A DNA stretch of 53,091 bases from Paenisporosarcina sp. OV554 (GTDB lineage Bacteria > Bacillota > Bacilli > Bacillales_A > Planococcaceae). The position numbers and the translations under genes are program-made. The notes beneath the pieces are model-generated. The model was not told where the DNA came from, searched no databases, and saw only the letters and a list, made by a program, of their open reading frames with translations. The stretch lies in NCBI RefSeq assembly GCF_003058165.1, contig NZ_QBUC01000024.1:1-53091 (forward strand), given 5' to 3'. Shown here piece by piece: positions 8,156 through 18,907 of this stretch. How positions within the stretch are numbered: position 1 is the stretch's first letter; each line of letters begins with the position of its first letter.

Positions 8156-8857
8156 CTGTAATGCATCTAACTCATCCTCTGTTAAATGGCGATAATCCCC
8201 AAGCTCTAAAGTTTCATCCAATTGAAGTGAACCCATACGCATGCGTTTTAAATACGTCACTTTTTTGCCAACTGATTCAAACATTCGTTTCACTTGGTGG
8301 AACTTCCCTTCCATAATGGATAACTCAATTTCAGAAACATCTCCACTTGAAAGGATTGTCAACTCCCCTGGTTTCGTAAAATAACCGTCATCCAGTGTGA
8401 CACCTTCATTAAACTTATTTACATCATCTTCAGTTACTCTACCTTCTATTACGGCAAAATATAATTTCGGTACATGTTTTTTGGGCGATAACAATTGATG
8501 AGTTAAGTGCCCGTCATTCGTTAAAATTAACAACCCTTCAGTATCTTTGTCTAAGCGTCCCACAGGGAACGGCTTAAAATGTTGGGCTAATGGATCCAGC
8601 AAGTCAATAACAGTTTGGTCGTGTTTATCTTCCGTAGCCGAAATGACACCTGGTGGTTTATTCATCATTAAGTAAATAAATTCTGTATAAACCACTTTTT
8701 CACCCAAAACTAAAATTTCATCGGCATCTGTGTCGACATGCAAGGACACATCTTTTGCCACCAATCCATTCACTTCTACACCTTTTGATTTCAACAAAAT
8801 TTTTACTTCTTTTCTTGAACCATACCCCATATTAGAAAGTAATTTATCTAACCTCAT
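8144..8857 (-). CDS. RsuA-family 16S rRNA pseudouridine synthase
   Basis: A 237-residue enzyme that isomerises a uridine in RNA to pseudouridine. An N-terminal S4 RNA-binding domain (MRLDKLLSNMGYGSRKEV, then KGVEVNG) is followed by the catalytic domain with the motif RLDKDTEGLL (101-110), where D103 is the catalytic aspartate. FHQVKRM near the C-terminus is the usual closing motif. It matches the YtzG/RsuA subgroup of Bacilli. It lies 12 bases after the flippase gene in the same orientation, so the two are probably cotranscribed. Confidence 0.9.
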   Translation of the reverse strand: MRLDKLLSNMGYGSRKEVKILLKSKGVEVNGLVAKDVSLHVDTDADEILVLGEKVVYTEFIYLMMNKPPGVISATEDKHDQTVIDLLDPLAQHFKPFPVGRLDKDTEGLLILTNDGHLTHQLLSPKKHVPKLYFAVIEGRVTEDDVNKFNEGVTLDDGYFTKPGELTILSSGDVSEIELSIMEGKFHQVKRMFESVGKKVTYLKRMRMGSLQLDETLELGDYRHLTEDELDALQQKE

Positions 8858-8869
8858 GAAACGACCACC

Positions 8870-10477
8870 TTACAAACCAAATTTCTTCGTATATTTCGTT
8901 AATCGTTCACCAAATAATTTCTGCGCAATTCCCAAACGAAGGGCAATGGTTCCATAAACTAGTGCGCCAATTGCACCTACAATTAAGATAATCAACATAG
9001 CCCCGAATTTAGATTCGGCAGGCATGATTTGAATTAGCAACATGCGAGTGATGACAGCGGCAATTAACATCGCTACGTTTATCAAGGTAATAAGTGCGAT
9101 TCTTCTTACCAATAAAATGGAACGGTAGTTTTGCGTTACCACCAATACAGCAAAGTTCATAAAAATTGCAACACTGTATCCTATAATCGTCGCTGCAATA
9201 GCCCCGTTCGTTTCCCACATGCTGATTAACGGAATGTTCAACGCCATTTTAATTAATAATCCAACCAACAAGTTGAGAATAATCCATTTCTGTTGGTTAA
9301 TACCTTGTAAAATGGCAGCAGTTACAGGGAACAGACTGAATAGAATGGCAACAGGCAAGTAATGCGCCAGAATATCTGAGCCTACTGCACTTTGTTCATA
9401 GAATAAGTGATAGAGTTCAGGAGCCAGAACCGTCATTCCAATCACAGCAGGCATAGTAAGGAAATATAGGATTTGGAATGTCTGATCAAGCGTTCGTGAC
9501 AATTGCTTATGCTCATTGGTCGTGAAATATTTAGTTACCATAGGTATCAGTGCCATGGAGAATCCAGTCGCAAGCATGACAGGAATCATAACCAATTTAT
9601 GTGCCGTGAGATTCAGAATACCCAAATAATCGGTTTTCAAGGAATGTCCTGCCTCACTCATTGCACGATTGAATGTTAATAAATCCACAAATTGGAACAG
9701 TGGATTAGCAATTCCCAAAAATACTACCGGAATTGCATAAACCAAAATTTCTTTATACATATCTTTTAAATTCACATCGTAAGAAGCTGTAGATTTTTCA
9801 AGTAAATTGTCATATTCCGGTTTCTTTTTCCGCCAATAATAATACAGCACGACTATACCGCCAAGTGCACCGACAAATGCGGATAGTACAGCTACTTGAA
9901 TGGCTTCTTTTGGTGTTCCACCAAAAACGTTCAAGACCAGGAAAGTGCCCCCAAGTAAAAAGATAATCCGTACGATTTGTTCAATCAACTGAGAAGATGC
10001 TGTTGGCATCATGGAATTATACCCTTGGAAGAAGCCTCGAAGCAAACTCATAAAAGGAACAGCAATCAATGCAAAACTAACCCATTGAATGGCATCCGTC
10101 ACGTCTCCAACCGAATATATTTTCTCATCTTCAGCGATGGTAACCCTTGCAAGTGGTTCCGCAAAGAAATATAAAAACAAAAACGATAGGAATCCTGTGA
10201 CAATCATCGCCATTAAACCGGATTTTAATAATCTTCTGCCTGTTTCATAATCCCCTAAAGAATTATATTTGGAAACAAACTTTGAAAAAGCCAAAGGCGC
10301 ACCGGAAATCGCTACTGCTAGCATAAGATTGTATGGAATATATGCATATTGGTACAGCCCAATATTCTCTTCTCCAACCATCGAGTAAAATGGGATGATA
10401 TAAATAACCCCTAATATTTTCGAGAGGAATAGACCAATCGTCAGAATGGCCGTACCTTTATATAAATTATTTGACAT
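8870..10477 (-). CDS. ytgP: Lipid II flippase-type MOP transporter (YtgP/MurJ-like)
   Basis: A 535-residue integral membrane protein of the MOP exporter superfamily with roughly 14 hydrophobic segments. The first helix (GTAILTIGLFLSKILGVIYI) contains the conserved SKILG turn of SpoVB/MurJ-type flippases. In B. subtilis, YtgP (MurJ) moves lipid-linked peptidoglycan precursor across the membrane together with the unrelated Amj. Other SpoVB-like paralogues exist in Bacillales, so the exact substrate is inferred from position and length. The ATG follows AGGAAGTT. Confidence 0.88.
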   Translation of the reverse strand: MSNNLYKGTAILTIGLFLSKILGVIYIIPFYSMVGEENIGLYQYAYIPYNLMLAVAISGAPLAFSKFVSKYNSLGDYETGRRLLKSGLMAMIVTGFLSFLFLYFFAEPLARVTIAEDEKIYSVGDVTDAIQWVSFALIAVPFMSLLRGFFQGYNSMMPTASSQLIEQIVRIIFLLGGTFLVLNVFGGTPKEAIQVAVLSAFVGALGGIVVLYYYWRKKKPEYDNLLEKSTASYDVNLKDMYKEILVYAIPVVFLGIANPLFQFVDLLTFNRAMSEAGHSLKTDYLGILNLTAHKLVMIPVMLATGFSMALIPMVTKYFTTNEHKQLSRTLDQTFQILYFLTMPAVIGMTVLAPELYHLFYEQSAVGSDILAHYLPVAILFSLFPVTAAILQGINQQKWIILNLLVGLLIKMALNIPLISMWETNGAIAATIIGYSVAIFMNFAVLVVTQNYRSILLVRRIALITLINVAMLIAAVITRMLLIQIMPAESKFGAMLIILIVGAIGALVYGTIALRLGIAQKLFGERLTKYTKKFGL

Positions 10478-10528
10478 GTTTAACTTCCTGACATCTAAAT
10501 TTTTAACCTACAGGATATTCTACCCTTA

Positions 10529-10557
10529 GGACATGAAAACCACAAATAGTTTATAAT
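10529..10557 (+). promoter_or_regulatory. Possible promoter for ytfP
   Basis: A perfect TATAAT lies at 10552-10557. The best -35 match 17 bases upstream is the poor GGACAT. The predicted transcript start would leave a very short leader before the start codon. Confidence 0.4.
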
Positions 10558-10579
10558 AAAGAAAAAAGAGAAAGTGTGT

Positions 10580-11872
10580 ATGTATATGTATGATGTGATT
10601 ATTGTCGGAGGCGGTCCCTCTGGATTAATGGCAGCCATTGCTGCTGGTGAAATTGGCAAAAAGGTATTACTTTTAGAAAAAGGAAAAAAACTCGGAAAAA
10701 AATTGGCCATTTCTGGTGGCGGTCGATGTAATGTTACTAATCGACTGACTCAAGAAGAAATCGTCAAACATATTCCTGGAAATGGTCGATTTTTATATAG
10801 TCCATTCTCTGTTTTTAACAATGAAGATATTATTACCTTCTTTGAAGGTTTAGGTGTTGAATTAAAAGAAGAAGATCATGGACGCATGTTCCCTGTCTCA
10901 AATCGTGCCCAAGACGTCGTGGATACGTTGGTTCGTCAGTTAGAAAAGCTACACGTAGATGTTCTTTTTGAACGACCTGTTGCTAAGCTTTTGATGAATG
11001 ATGAAAAAATTCTCGGTGTAAAGTTAAAGAATGGCGAAGAATTATTGAGTAAGGCAGTTGTTTTAGCTGTTGGTGGAAAAGCGGTACCTCAAACTGGATC
11101 AACTGGTGATGGATACCCTTGGGCTGAACGAGCAGGACATACGGTCACTCCTTTGTATCCAACCGAGGTTCCATTATTGTCAGATGAACAGTTTATTCGA
11201 TCAACAGAACTCCAAGGATTAGCCCTTCGTGATGTAGCTGTATCTGTATTAAATAAAAAAGGAAAAGTGCTCGTTACACATCAAATGGACATGTTATTTA
11301 CACATTTCGGTTTAAGTGGCCCTGCGATTTTACGTTGCAGTCAATTTGTCGTGAAAGAACGTATGAAAAACGGCTCTAAGCCAGTTGATGTGGTGATTAA
11401 CTCGTTACCAAATGACAACGCTGAATCTGCTTTCCAAATGTTAGTTAAGATCATGAAAGAAGATGCAAAAAAATCAGTAAAAAACGTTTGGAAAGGTATA
11501 GCTCCCGAGCGTTGGTTATTATTTCTGCTTACTCGAGCAGGCATCGAGCCAAATGAAATTGGCGCTAATTTATCAAATGAAAAAGTACGTGTATTAGCTG
11601 GATTATTAGTATCCTTTACGATGAAAGTAAATGGAACTCAACCGCTTGAAAAGGCTTTTGTAACAGGTGGCGGTATATCTGTAAAAGAAATCGAACCAAA
11701 AACAATGGCTTCAAAGAAAAAACCAGGATTGTATTTGTGTGGCGAAATTTTAGATATTCATGGCTATACAGGTGGTTACAACATTACATCTGCACTTGTA
11801 ACCGGCAAAATCGCTGGTATGAGCGCCGCGTTACATGCAAAAACTATTCCATATGAACCAGTGGAGTATTGA
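10580..11872 (+). CDS. ytfP: FAD-dependent oxidoreductase, HI0933/YtfP family
   Basis: A flavoprotein of about 430 residues whose enzymatic role is not established in the family. The dinucleotide-binding motif GGGPSG lies right at the N-terminus, the family signature [10 protein letters not shown] follows near residue 50, and the C-terminal FAD-contact segment [14 protein letters not shown] is intact. It is preceded only by weak Shine-Dalgarno sequence, and three starts are close together (GTG 10574, ATG 10580, ATG 10586); 10580 is the best guess. The gene diverges from ytgP. Confidence 0.88.
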   Translation: MYMYDVIIVGGGPSGLMAAIAAGEIGKKVLLLEKGKKLGKKLAISGGGRCNVTNRLTQEEIVKHIPGNGRFLYSPFSVFNNEDIITFFEGLGVELKEEDHGRMFPVSNRAQDVVDTLVRQLEKLHVDVLFERPVAKLLMNDEKILGVKLKNGEELLSKAVVLAVGGKAVPQTGSTGDGYPWAERAGHTVTPLYPTEVPLLSDEQFIRSTELQGLALRDVAVSVLNKKGKVLVTHQMDMLFTHFGLSGPAILRCSQFVVKERMKNGSKPVDVVINSLPNDNAESAFQMLVKIMKEDAKKSVKNVWKGIAPERWLLFLLTRAGIEPNEIGANLSNEKVRVLAGLLVSFTMKVNGTQPLEKAFVTGGGISVKEIEPKTMASKKKPGLYLCGEILDIHGYTGGYNITSALVTGKIAGMSAALHAKTIPYEPVEY

Positions 11873-11940
11873 TTAATTAATTGAGACAGCGTACTTTAGA
11901 TACGAATGCTGCTACAACATATTCTAGAGATTAAAGTAAT

Positions 11941-12026
11941 GAGCGAAGTGACTTTTTGTCACTCCGCTCCGTTATCATTTCCAAAGATAATCCTGTGGCG
12001 GGTGTGTGTCCTTCGCTCCCCTTCAT
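11941..12026. repeat. Intergenic repeat, copy 2
   Basis: A hairpin with a 12-bp stem (GAGCGAAGTGAC / GTCACTCCGCTC, 11941-11970, one mismatch) is followed by AATCCT and then TCGCTCCCCTTCA (12013-12025). Read on the minus strand this has the same element order as 1821-1898. The hairpin lies 70 bases after ytfP but has no T tract, so it is not a convincing terminator. The rest of 11873-12190 shows nothing recognisable. Confidence 0.4.
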
Positions 12027-12192
12027 CCTATTTGGTTTTTACTTTGGATAACAAAAAATAGACACTTTTTAAACTTGTTCAGATTTAGGGAAAATCGGAC
12101 GCTGCAACTGAACTATGGGATTAATTACAAGTGGATTCAAATTAATTATTATACAGTCATTAAAATAGCTTCGGAAAATACCCAACAATAAT

Positions 12193-12230
12193 AAAACCCC
12201 AGTCACAATAAATAGTGACTGGGGTTTCCT
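12193..12230. terminator. Terminator after the leuS operon
   Basis: A 13-bp stem AAACCCCAGTCAC/GTGACTGGGGTTT with an 8-base loop (12194-12227). The T tract is better on the minus strand (TTTTATTATT), where it ends leuS and the small membrane protein gene. Confidence 0.85.
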
Positions 12231-12231
12231 G

Positions 12232-12399
12232 TTATCCTGCAAAATATAAGGCAATAGCGAATGAGATTACTGAAATGATAAATACACTAACCGCCATTCG
12301 TTTATTGGGTCTTGAAATTTCTGGGTGACGTAAAATCGTAAATAGTTTCCATGAAAATGCGACTAAGATAAGTAAAACGACTATATATATGGGTTCCAT
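12232..12399 (-). CDS. Small two-helix membrane protein coupled to leuS
   Basis: A 55-residue frame begins with an ATG that overlaps the leuS stop codon (TAATG) and ends just before the terminator. The protein has two hydrophobic stretches, YIVVLLILVAFSWKLFTIL near the N-terminus and VSVFIISVISFAIALYFAG at the C-terminus, joined by a basic hydrophilic loop (RHPEISRPNKR). Overlap, common terminator and clean membrane pattern support a real gene, translated by coupling. I do not recognise the family, and no link to leucyl-tRNA charging is implied by the sequence. Confidence 0.7.
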   Translation of the reverse strand: MEPIYIVVLLILVAFSWKLFTILRHPEISRPNKRMAVSVFIISVISFAIALYFAG

Positions 12400-14813
12400 T
12401 AGCCGACCACGATATTCACTAGTTTACCTGGAATAGCAATTACTTTTTTAATGCCTTTACCTTCAAGAATTTCAATAACACGCGAATCTGCAAGTACGGC
12501 CTTTTCTAACTCATCTTTAGTGAAATCTTTACTCACTACAATTTTAGTGCGAACTTTTCCATTGAATTGAATCGCCATTTCAATTTCATTTTCCACTAAT
12601 TTTGATTCATCAAATGTCGGCCATTGCACATAAGAAATTGTTTCTGTTCCTCCAAGTTTTTCCCACAGCTCTTCTGCCAAATGTGGTGCTATAGGAGCTA
12701 GGAGTTGAACAAATCCTTTTGCAAATTCAACGGGTATTTGTGGTGATTTATAGGCTTCATTGATATAGACCATCATTTGTGAAATCGCTGTATTAAAACG
12801 AATTCCTTCAAAATCCTCTGTCACTTTTTTCACTGTTTGATGATAAACTTTTTCAAGTTTGCCATCGTTTGAAGCAACAATTTTACTGCTAACAGAACCG
12901 TCTTCGTTCATGAACAAGCGCCAAATACGATCCAAGAATCGACGAGCGCCATCTAGACCATTTTCTGACCAAGCGATTGATGCATCCAGTGGTCCCATGA
13001 ACATTTCGTATAAACGAAGTGTATCGGCTCCGTGGCTTTCCACGATGTCGTCAGGATTTACAACGTTCCCTTTAGACTTAGACATTTTTTCGTTATTTTC
13101 TCCCAAAATCATCCCTTGGTTAAATAATTTTTGGAATGGCTCTTTTGTTGGAACAACGCCAATGTCATACAATACTTTGTGCCAGAAACGAGCATACAAC
13201 AAGTGTAAAACCGCGTGTTCTGCTCCGCCAATATAAATATCAACCGGTAACCAACGCTTGATTAATTCCGGATCTGCTATTGCTTGATCGTTATTGGGAT
13301 CGATGTAACGCAGATAATACCAACAACTACCTGCCCAGTTCGGCATTGTATTGGTTTCGCGACGACCTTTCATTCCAGTTTTCGGATCAACTACACTAAC
13401 CCATTCTTCAATTTTTGCTAGTGGTGATTCGCCTGTTCCGCTTGGTTTGATATCTGTAGCTGTCGGCAAAATTAATGGAAGTTCGGCCTCATCGATAGCA
13501 GTAATCGTTCCATCTTCCCAGTGGATAACTGGAATTGGTTCTCCCCAATATCTTTGACGGCTAAATAGCCAATCACGAAGACGATAAGTTACTTTCTTTT
13601 CACCCGTACCGTTTTCTTCAAACCAACTAATCGCTTTTTCAATAGCTTGAATTTTATCAAGTCCATTTAAGAAATCAGAGTTTATATGCTTGCCTTCGCC
13701 AGCGTACGCTTCTTTTTCAATATTTCCGCCTTCTACTACTTCGACAATTGGAAGGTCGAATTGTTTGGCGAATTCATAGTCTCGATCATCATGAGCAGGA
13801 ACAGCCATAATTGCTCCAGTGCCATATGTAGCCAAGACATAGTCAGCAATCCAAATTGGCATTTTCTCGCCGCTTATTGGATTTATTGCGTAAGCTCCTG
13901 TAAATACTCCTGTCTTAGATTTCGCAAGATCTGTACGTTCCAAGTCACTTTTCAACTTCACAGTCTCGATATAACTTGCAACTTCTTGACGTTTTTCTTC
14001 AGATGTCAGTTCTTTTACTAAAGGATGCTCAGGTGCCAGTACCGCATACGTAGCACCAAAGATTGTATCTGGACGTGTCGTGAATGCTTTGAACGAGTGT
14101 TCAGTGCCTTCTACTTTAAAAGTAATTTGTGCCCCTTCAGAACGACCCACCCAGTTACGCTGCATGTCTTTAATGCTTTCCGGCCAATTTAAGTCATCCA
14201 AATCCTCTATTAAACGATCCGCATATGCGGTAATTTTAAGCATCCATTGCTTCATTGGACGTCTTTCAACAGGGTGTCCCCCACGTTCAGACTTACCATC
14301 TATTACTTCTTCGTTTGCAAGAACTGTACCTAGAGCAGGACACCAGTTTACTGCCACTTCATCCACATATGCCAAGCCTTTTTTATGAAGTTGTAAGAAA
14401 ATCCATTGTGTCCATTTGTAATAAGATGGATCTGTTGTATTGATTTCTCGTTCCCAATCATATGAAAATCCAAGATCTTGAATTTGACGTTTAAATGTCG
14501 CAATGTTTTTAGCGGTAAATTCTGCAGGATCGTTACCCGTGTCTAGTGCATATTGTTCTGCTGGTAATCCAAATGCATCCCAACCCATCGGATGTAAAAC
14601 ATTGTATCCTTGCATCCGCTTAAAACGGCTTAAAATATCAGTAGCTGTGTAACCTTCAGGATGCCCTACATGTAACCCTGCACCAGAAGGAAATGGAAAC
14701 ATATCAAGAGCGTAGAACTTTGGCTTTGTTGAATCTTCTCCAGTTTTAAATGTTTTGTTTTGTTCCCAATACGTTTGCCATTTCTTTTCGATTTGTTGAT
14801 GATTAAAATTCAT
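12399..14813 (-). CDS. leuS: Leucyl-tRNA synthetase
   Basis: The 804-residue class I synthetase charges tRNA-Leu. The HIGH-type signature is HVGH at 48-51 and KMSKS lies at 576-580. The editing (CP1) domain between them has the normal length, with [12 protein letters not shown] as the threonine-rich editing motif. The C-terminal anticodon-binding domain ends with [18 protein letters not shown]. Total length matches Bacilli LeuRS. Expression is controlled by the T-box leader upstream (14921-15176) from the promoter at 15183-15211. Confidence 0.98.
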   Translation of the reverse strand: MNFNHQQIEKKWQTYWEQNKTFKTGEDSTKPKFYALDMFPFPSGAGLHVGHPEGYTATDILSRFKRMQGYNVLHPMGWDAFGLPAEQYALDTGNDPAEFTAKNIATFKRQIQDLGFSYDWEREINTTDPSYYKWTQWIFLQLHKKGLAYVDEVAVNWCPALGTVLANEEVIDGKSERGGHPVERRPMKQWMLKITAYADRLIEDLDDLNWPESIKDMQRNWVGRSEGAQITFKVEGTEHSFKAFTTRPDTIFGATYAVLAPEHPLVKELTSEEKRQEVASYIETVKLKSDLERTDLAKSKTGVFTGAYAINPISGEKMPIWIADYVLATYGTGAIMAVPAHDDRDYEFAKQFDLPIVEVVEGGNIEKEAYAGEGKHINSDFLNGLDKIQAIEKAISWFEENGTGEKKVTYRLRDWLFSRQRYWGEPIPVIHWEDGTITAIDEAELPLILPTATDIKPSGTGESPLAKIEEWVSVVDPKTGMKGRRETNTMPNWAGSCWYYLRYIDPNNDQAIADPELIKRWLPVDIYIGGAEHAVLHLLYARFWHKVLYDIGVVPTKEPFQKLFNQGMILGENNEKMSKSKGNVVNPDDIVESHGADTLRLYEMFMGPLDASIAWSENGLDGARRFLDRIWRLFMNEDGSVSSKIVASNDGKLEKVYHQTVKKVTEDFEGIRFNTAISQMMVYINEAYKSPQIPVEFAKGFVQLLAPIAPHLAEELWEKLGGTETISYVQWPTFDESKLVENEIEMAIQFNGKVRTKIVVSKDFTKDELEKAVLADSRVIEILEGKGIKKVIAIPGKLVNIVVG

Positions 14814-14920
14814 ATACTTTTCCTCCTCTTGATAAAAAAACGATAGCTAACTTTCCACATGGTGTAAGCTGATGTTTTCTTATACTGTCCTATAACTGTA
14901 TTTTTCCTAAATAGAGCAAT

Positions 14921-15176
14921 AAAAAAAACTCTCGTCCCTTAGTCAAAAAGACTAAGGGACGAGAGTTTACTATTTACTCCCGCGGTACCACCCAAATTAG
15001 CAAAATCATTTGCTCAACTTGCTTCCTTATCGCGGAAAACGGCACCGGTTACTACTACTTCACCATTGCAGACTCCAAGGCGAGTTCGATAAGTTGTGTT
15101 ACCGACTTGCACCATCCGTCGGCTCTCTAAAAACACAAGATTATGTACTAATCCTCTTCACAGTCTTACACTATTA
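14921..15176 (-). promoter_or_regulatory. T-box leader of leuS
   Basis: The minus strand shows the T-box hallmark GGTGGTACCGCGG (plus 14981-14993), which pairs with uncharged tRNA and supports the antiterminator. A 16-bp terminator stem follows (14929-14944 with 14950-14965) with eight T residues. In Stem I the segment GAACTCGCC places CUC, a leucine codon, as the specifier (plus 15082-15084). High uncharged tRNA-Leu is expected to allow readthrough into leuS. Confidence 0.95.
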
Positions 15177-15182
15177 TTTTTC

Positions 15183-15211
15183 ATTGTAATCGAAGTTTTC
15201 AAAAAGCACAA
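15183..15211 (-). promoter_or_regulatory. Sigma-A promoter of leuS
   Basis: TTGTGC (plus 15206-15211) and TACAAT (plus 15183-15188) are separated by exactly 17 bases, placing the start site just ahead of T-box Stem I. The -35 lies within 5 bases of the stop of the upstream dehydrogenase gene. Confidence 0.7.
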
Positions 15212-15214
15212 GAT

Positions 15215-15982
15215 TTATTGAACCGTATATCCACCATCGAGTACAACCGCTTGACCAGTCATCCCTTTTGCCGATTCACTAGATAAGAACATCGCTAAAT
15301 GAGCAATCTCTTTTACATCAAGCAAGCGCTTTTGAGGAACGAGTGGATAAATTACTTCTTCTAGCACAGATTCTAATGGTACGTTACGCGTAATTGCTAA
15401 ATCTTGTAGCTGGTTACGCACAAGTGGTGTGTCTACATAACCTGGGCAAATTGCATTTACAGTAATACCGTCCGTTGCTGTCTCGAGTGCAGAAACTTTA
15501 GTTAAACCGATCACTCCATGTTTAGCAGAGTTGTATGCTGCTTTACCTGCAAACCCTACTAATCCATTAATTGAAGCCATGTTGATAATACGACCAAATC
15601 CTTGTTTGCGCATATGTGGCAACACATTTTTCGTGGCGATAAATGGAGCAGTTAACATGATTTTTACCAATAGTTCGAAACGTGCCGTTGGGAAATCTTC
15701 CAACATTGCTACATGCTGCATACCAGCATTATTTATTAAGATATCTAGTTTACCGAAATGAGCAATCGTCTCATCGATTGATTTTTCAATATCCTCTTCT
15801 ATTGTTACATCGCATTTTAAACCAATTGCATTTGAGCCAAGTGACGCAGCTGCATCTTTTACTTTTTCTTCATTCAAATCGGTCAATACTACTTTTGCTC
15901 CAGCTTGTGCAAACTCGCTAGCGATTTCAAAACCAATTCCTTGTGCAGCACCTGTAATAAATAAAACTTTATCTTTTACCAT
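15215..15982 (-). CDS. 3-hydroxybutyrate dehydrogenase, SDR family
   Basis: A 255-residue short-chain dehydrogenase that oxidises D-3-hydroxybutyrate to acetoacetate with NAD. The cofactor motif TGAAQGIG is at 10-17, NNAG at 84-87, and the catalytic set is S137, Y150 and K154 (YNSAKHG). The neighbouring CoA-transferase and GntP-type permease genes match the yxjF-yxjC-scoAB set of B. subtilis. The ATG at 15982 is chosen because GGAGGGA lies 6 bases upstream. A terminator separates it from the permease gene, so it probably has its own promoter. Confidence 0.9.
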   Translation of the reverse strand: MVKDKVLFITGAAQGIGFEIASEFAQAGAKVVLTDLNEEKVKDAAASLGSNAIGLKCDVTIEEDIEKSIDETIAHFGKLDILINNAGMQHVAMLEDFPTARFELLVKIMLTAPFIATKNVLPHMRKQGFGRIINMASINGLVGFAGKAAYNSAKHGVIGLTKVSALETATDGITVNAICPGYVDTPLVRNQLQDLAITRNVPLESVLEEVIYPLVPQKRLLDVKEIAHLAMFLSSESAKGMTGQAVVLDGGYTVQ

Positions 15983-16082
15983 TATATGTCCCTCCATAGA
16001 AAAATCCCGTCCGCATCTAAATTAGGGCAAGATAATCTCTTATTTATATTGATACCCATTAGTCTACAATGGTAGTTTAGTG

Positions 16083-16110
16083 AAAAAAATCAGCCGCACT
16101 AGGCGGCTGA
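16083..16110 (-). terminator. Terminator after the permease gene
   Basis: An 8-bp stem TCAGCCGC/GCGGCTGA with a 5-base loop is followed on the minus strand by seven T residues. Confidence 0.9.
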
Positions 16111-16120
16111 ATACATGTCA

Positions 16121-17458
16121 TTAAATACCAAAGCCCAATGAGAATAATACAATCGCTATCGCGACACCGATTACTGGGGTTACAACTGTTGTTGCTGCAA
16201 CTGCCCAATAAGCTCCACTATACTTTTCTCCACAAATGGATTGAATTGTTGTAACAACATATCCATTATGCGGTAAAGAATCAAGTGCACCAGACGAAAT
16301 CGCTACAACGCGGTGTAACGCTTCTTGGTTAACACCTAGATCTACATAATGAGGTGCTATTAACGGTAATGCAATCAATTGACCGCCAGAAGCCGAACCA
16401 GTCATACCTGCAATAACGGATATTGCAACAGCCGCTCCGATTAATGGAGATCCAGGAATGTTTGTCATTGCTTCAACAACCACACCGAATGCTGGAACCG
16501 CTTTTGCAACTCCACCAAAACCTACTACAGCTGCCGTGTTACCGATGGCAATCATAGCTCCTAGCGTACCAGCTGATACTGCACCCCACGCATCTTTAAA
16601 ATAACGGTAACTTACGATGAATGTGGCAATAATTCCACCAAGTAAAGCCACGATTAAAGCTGATTGTTTTAATGTATCATGGAAGTAGAATGAAATTCCT
16701 AGTACGACCAATAATGGAATCATAGCTAAGAAAGGATTTGGTAATGGACGATTTACATCAAAGTTCGGATCCGTTTCACGGTCTTCAAAACGTTCACCTT
16801 TATTAACAGCACCCGTAATAAGTTTCTTCAACCACCAGTAACCGAATACTGCCATGAATGCAGCAACGACTAAGCTTACTTCCCAGCCTGCATAAGGTGT
16901 TGTATCTAAGTAATCCATTGGAATCCAGTTTTGGATTTCAGGAGACCCAGCAGAAGTCATTGTAAATGTTACTGAACCAAGGGCTAAAGTTGCTGGAATA
17001 AAACGACGTGGTAAATCAGCTTGTTTGAATAATGAAATAGCCATTGGATAAACAGAGAACGCTACTACGAACAGACTTACACCGCCATATGTAAGGATTG
17101 CACATGCGATAACGATTGCAAGAACTGCGAATTTCATGCCTAATTTACCTACTATCCATTTTGCCACTGCATCGGCAGCTCCACTGTCTTCCATTACCTT
17201 CCCGAAAACAGCACCTAGTAAGAACATTAAATACCAAGATAAAATAAATCCAGTAAACCCAGTCATATAATTGGTAACAAAGTTTGGAACACCTTCTTCA
17301 ACTAATTGTGGAAATAATGGCATTCCACTCATTAGTGCAACGAATAACGCAGAAATTGGACCACCGATGAGAATGTTAACACCTTTCATTGTTAAGAAAA
17401 TTAATAATGCTAGTCCTCCAAGGAGGCCAATCATACTTAACACAATACTAGTATCCAT
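16121..17458 (-). CDS. GntP-family permease, probable 3-hydroxybutyrate/short-chain acid importer
   Basis: A 445-residue membrane protein with about 12 to 14 hydrophobic segments. The first segment carries LIFLTMKGVNILIGGPISAL, as in gluconate:proton symporters and the YxjC branch. GSASGGQLIALPLIAPHYVDL and SGALDSLPHNGYVVTT are the conserved substrate-region loops. The family carries gluconate-type acids, and its place between scoB and a hydroxybutyrate dehydrogenase makes 3-hydroxybutyrate or acetoacetate the likely substrate. The ATG at 17458 sits 9 bases after GGGGG; the TTG two codons earlier is too close to it. Confidence 0.88.
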   Translation of the reverse strand: MDTSIVLSMIGLLGGLALLIFLTMKGVNILIGGPISALFVALMSGMPLFPQLVEEGVPNFVTNYMTGFTGFILSWYLMFLLGAVFGKVMEDSGAADAVAKWIVGKLGMKFAVLAIVIACAILTYGGVSLFVVAFSVYPMAISLFKQADLPRRFIPATLALGSVTFTMTSAGSPEIQNWIPMDYLDTTPYAGWEVSLVVAAFMAVFGYWWLKKLITGAVNKGERFEDRETDPNFDVNRPLPNPFLAMIPLLVVLGISFYFHDTLKQSALIVALLGGIIATFIVSYRYFKDAWGAVSAGTLGAMIAIGNTAAVVGFGGVAKAVPAFGVVVEAMTNIPGSPLIGAAVAISVIAGMTGSASGGQLIALPLIAPHYVDLGVNQEALHRVVAISSGALDSLPHNGYVVTTIQSICGEKYSGAYWAVAATTVVTPVIGVAIAIVLFSLGFGI

Positions 17459-17491
17459 GAACAAATTCCCCCGAAAATGTTATTAGACGTT

Positions 17492-18157
17492 TTAGTTAAA
17501 CTGGACGTTTTCTTTTACGTTATCGATATTTAAAGAAGCATCGGTTGAATCAATGACGTCTTGAACAGTGAAACCTTCAAACACTTCTTTTAAAACTAAT
17601 CCAGTTGGTGTTACTTCGATTAGTGCGCGCTCTGTAATAATTTTGTTTACAACGCCTTTGCCTGTTAGTGGCAAATCGCATTGTTTTTTAATTTTCGCTG
17701 AACCATCTTTTGCTACATGGTCCATTATGACGATGATTTTCTTGGCACCGTGGACTAAATCCATAGCCCCCCCCATACCTTTAATCATTTTCCCTGGAAT
17801 CATCCAGTTTGCAAGATCACCATTCTCAGATACTTCCATTCCACCTAAAATAGCAACGTCAACATGTCCACCGCGAATCATCGCAAAAGACTCGGCACTT
17901 GTGAAAAAGGCAGAACCCGGAATAGTCGTAACTGTTTCTTTACCTGCATTGATTAAATCTGGATCAACATCATTTGCTGTTGGGTAAGGTCCAATCCCAA
18001 GTAATCCATTTTCCGACTGTAATACTACTGTTTTATTAGGAGAGATATAGTTTGCCACTAATGTTGGCATACCAATTCCTAAATTCACGTAGTTACCATC
18101 TTCGATTTCTTGTTCAGCTCGAATAGCAATTCGTTCTCTAACATTTATTGTTCCCAT
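17492..18157 (-). CDS. scoB: 3-oxoacid CoA-transferase subunit B
   Basis: A 221-residue subunit that carries the active-site glutamate in SENGLLG (E49), which forms the glutamyl-CoA thioester. With ScoA it transfers CoA from succinyl-CoA to acetoacetate. The [13 protein letters not shown] segment (25-37) is typical of the beta subunit. It lies 20 bases after scoA and precedes the permease gene, so scoA-scoB-permease form one transcript. The ATG is preceded by GGAGGAG. Confidence 0.95.
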   Translation of the reverse strand: MGTINVRERIAIRAEQEIEDGNYVNLGIGMPTLVANYISPNKTVVLQSENGLLGIGPYPTANDVDPDLINAGKETVTTIPGSAFFTSAESFAMIRGGHVDVAILGGMEVSENGDLANWMIPGKMIKGMGGAMDLVHGAKKIIVIMDHVAKDGSAKIKKQCDLPLTGKGVVNKIITERALIEVTPTGLVLKEVFEGFTVQDVIDSTDASLNIDNVKENVQFN

Positions 18158-18177
18158 AATGTTTGTCTCCTCCTGTC

Positions 18178-18867
18178 CTATGAACGAGTCGTTAAACGTT
18201 CAATCCGCTTTTCTTGTGATGCTTGCAGTAGACCTTGTACATAGATGCTCGGTGTATGAATTGTATTCGGATCCAAGTCACCTGTTTCCACAATTTCTTC
18301 TACTTCTGCAATGGTGAATTTACCTGCAGCCGCCATCATCGGATTAAAGTTCTGCGCTGTTTTGTTATAGACAAGATTGCCAAACTTATCAGCTTTTGCT
18401 GCACGAACTAGGGAAAAGTCAGCACGTAATGCTTCTTCTAGTACATATTCTTTCCCATCAAACACTCGGATTTCTTTTCCTTCAGCAACAGTTGTCCCTA
18501 CGCCTGCGGGTGTGAAGAATGCTGGAATACCTGCGCCGCCTGCACGGATTTTTTCAGCTAAAGTACCTTGTGGAGTCAACTCCACTTCGATTTCGCCCGA
18601 TAATACTTGGCGTTCAAATTCTTTGTTTTCACCAACATATGAACCTATCATTTTTTTTATTTGTTTATTTTTAAGTAAAAGTCCTAAGCCCCAATCATCA
18701 ATCCCACAATTATTAGAAATGACCGTTAAATCTGTCACTCCTTTTTCAACAAGTGCTAAAATCAATTTTTCGGGAATACCAACTAATCCAAAACCACCGA
18801 CCATTAAAGTCGCTCCATCTTGTATTTGTTGTACAGCCTCTTCTGCAGAAGTATAAATTGGCTTCAT
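18178..18867 (-). CDS. scoA: 3-oxoacid CoA-transferase subunit A
   Basis: A 229-residue alpha subunit with the CoA-binding signature [13 protein letters not shown] (23-35) and the [12 protein letters not shown] segment. It works with ScoB in acetoacetate activation. It is the first gene of the scoA-scoB-permease operon, with AAGGAGG 6 to 7 bases before the ATG. A cre-like site about 40 bases upstream suggests carbon catabolite control, and inverted repeats further upstream are candidate sites for the neighbouring activator. Confidence 0.95.
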   Translation of the reverse strand: MKPIYTSAEEAVQQIQDGATLMVGGFGLVGIPEKLILALVEKGVTDLTVISNNCGIDDWGLGLLLKNKQIKKMIGSYVGENKEFERQVLSGEIEVELTPQGTLAEKIRAGGAGIPAFFTPAGVGTTVAEGKEIRVFDGKEYVLEEALRADFSLVRAAKADKFGNLVYNKTAQNFNPMMAAAGKFTIAEVEEIVETGDLDPNTIHTPSIYVQGLLQASQEKRIERLTTRS

Positions 18868-18907
18868 TGCGTTTCCTCCTTACAAGAAATCGTTTGAATT
18901 TTTCGTA

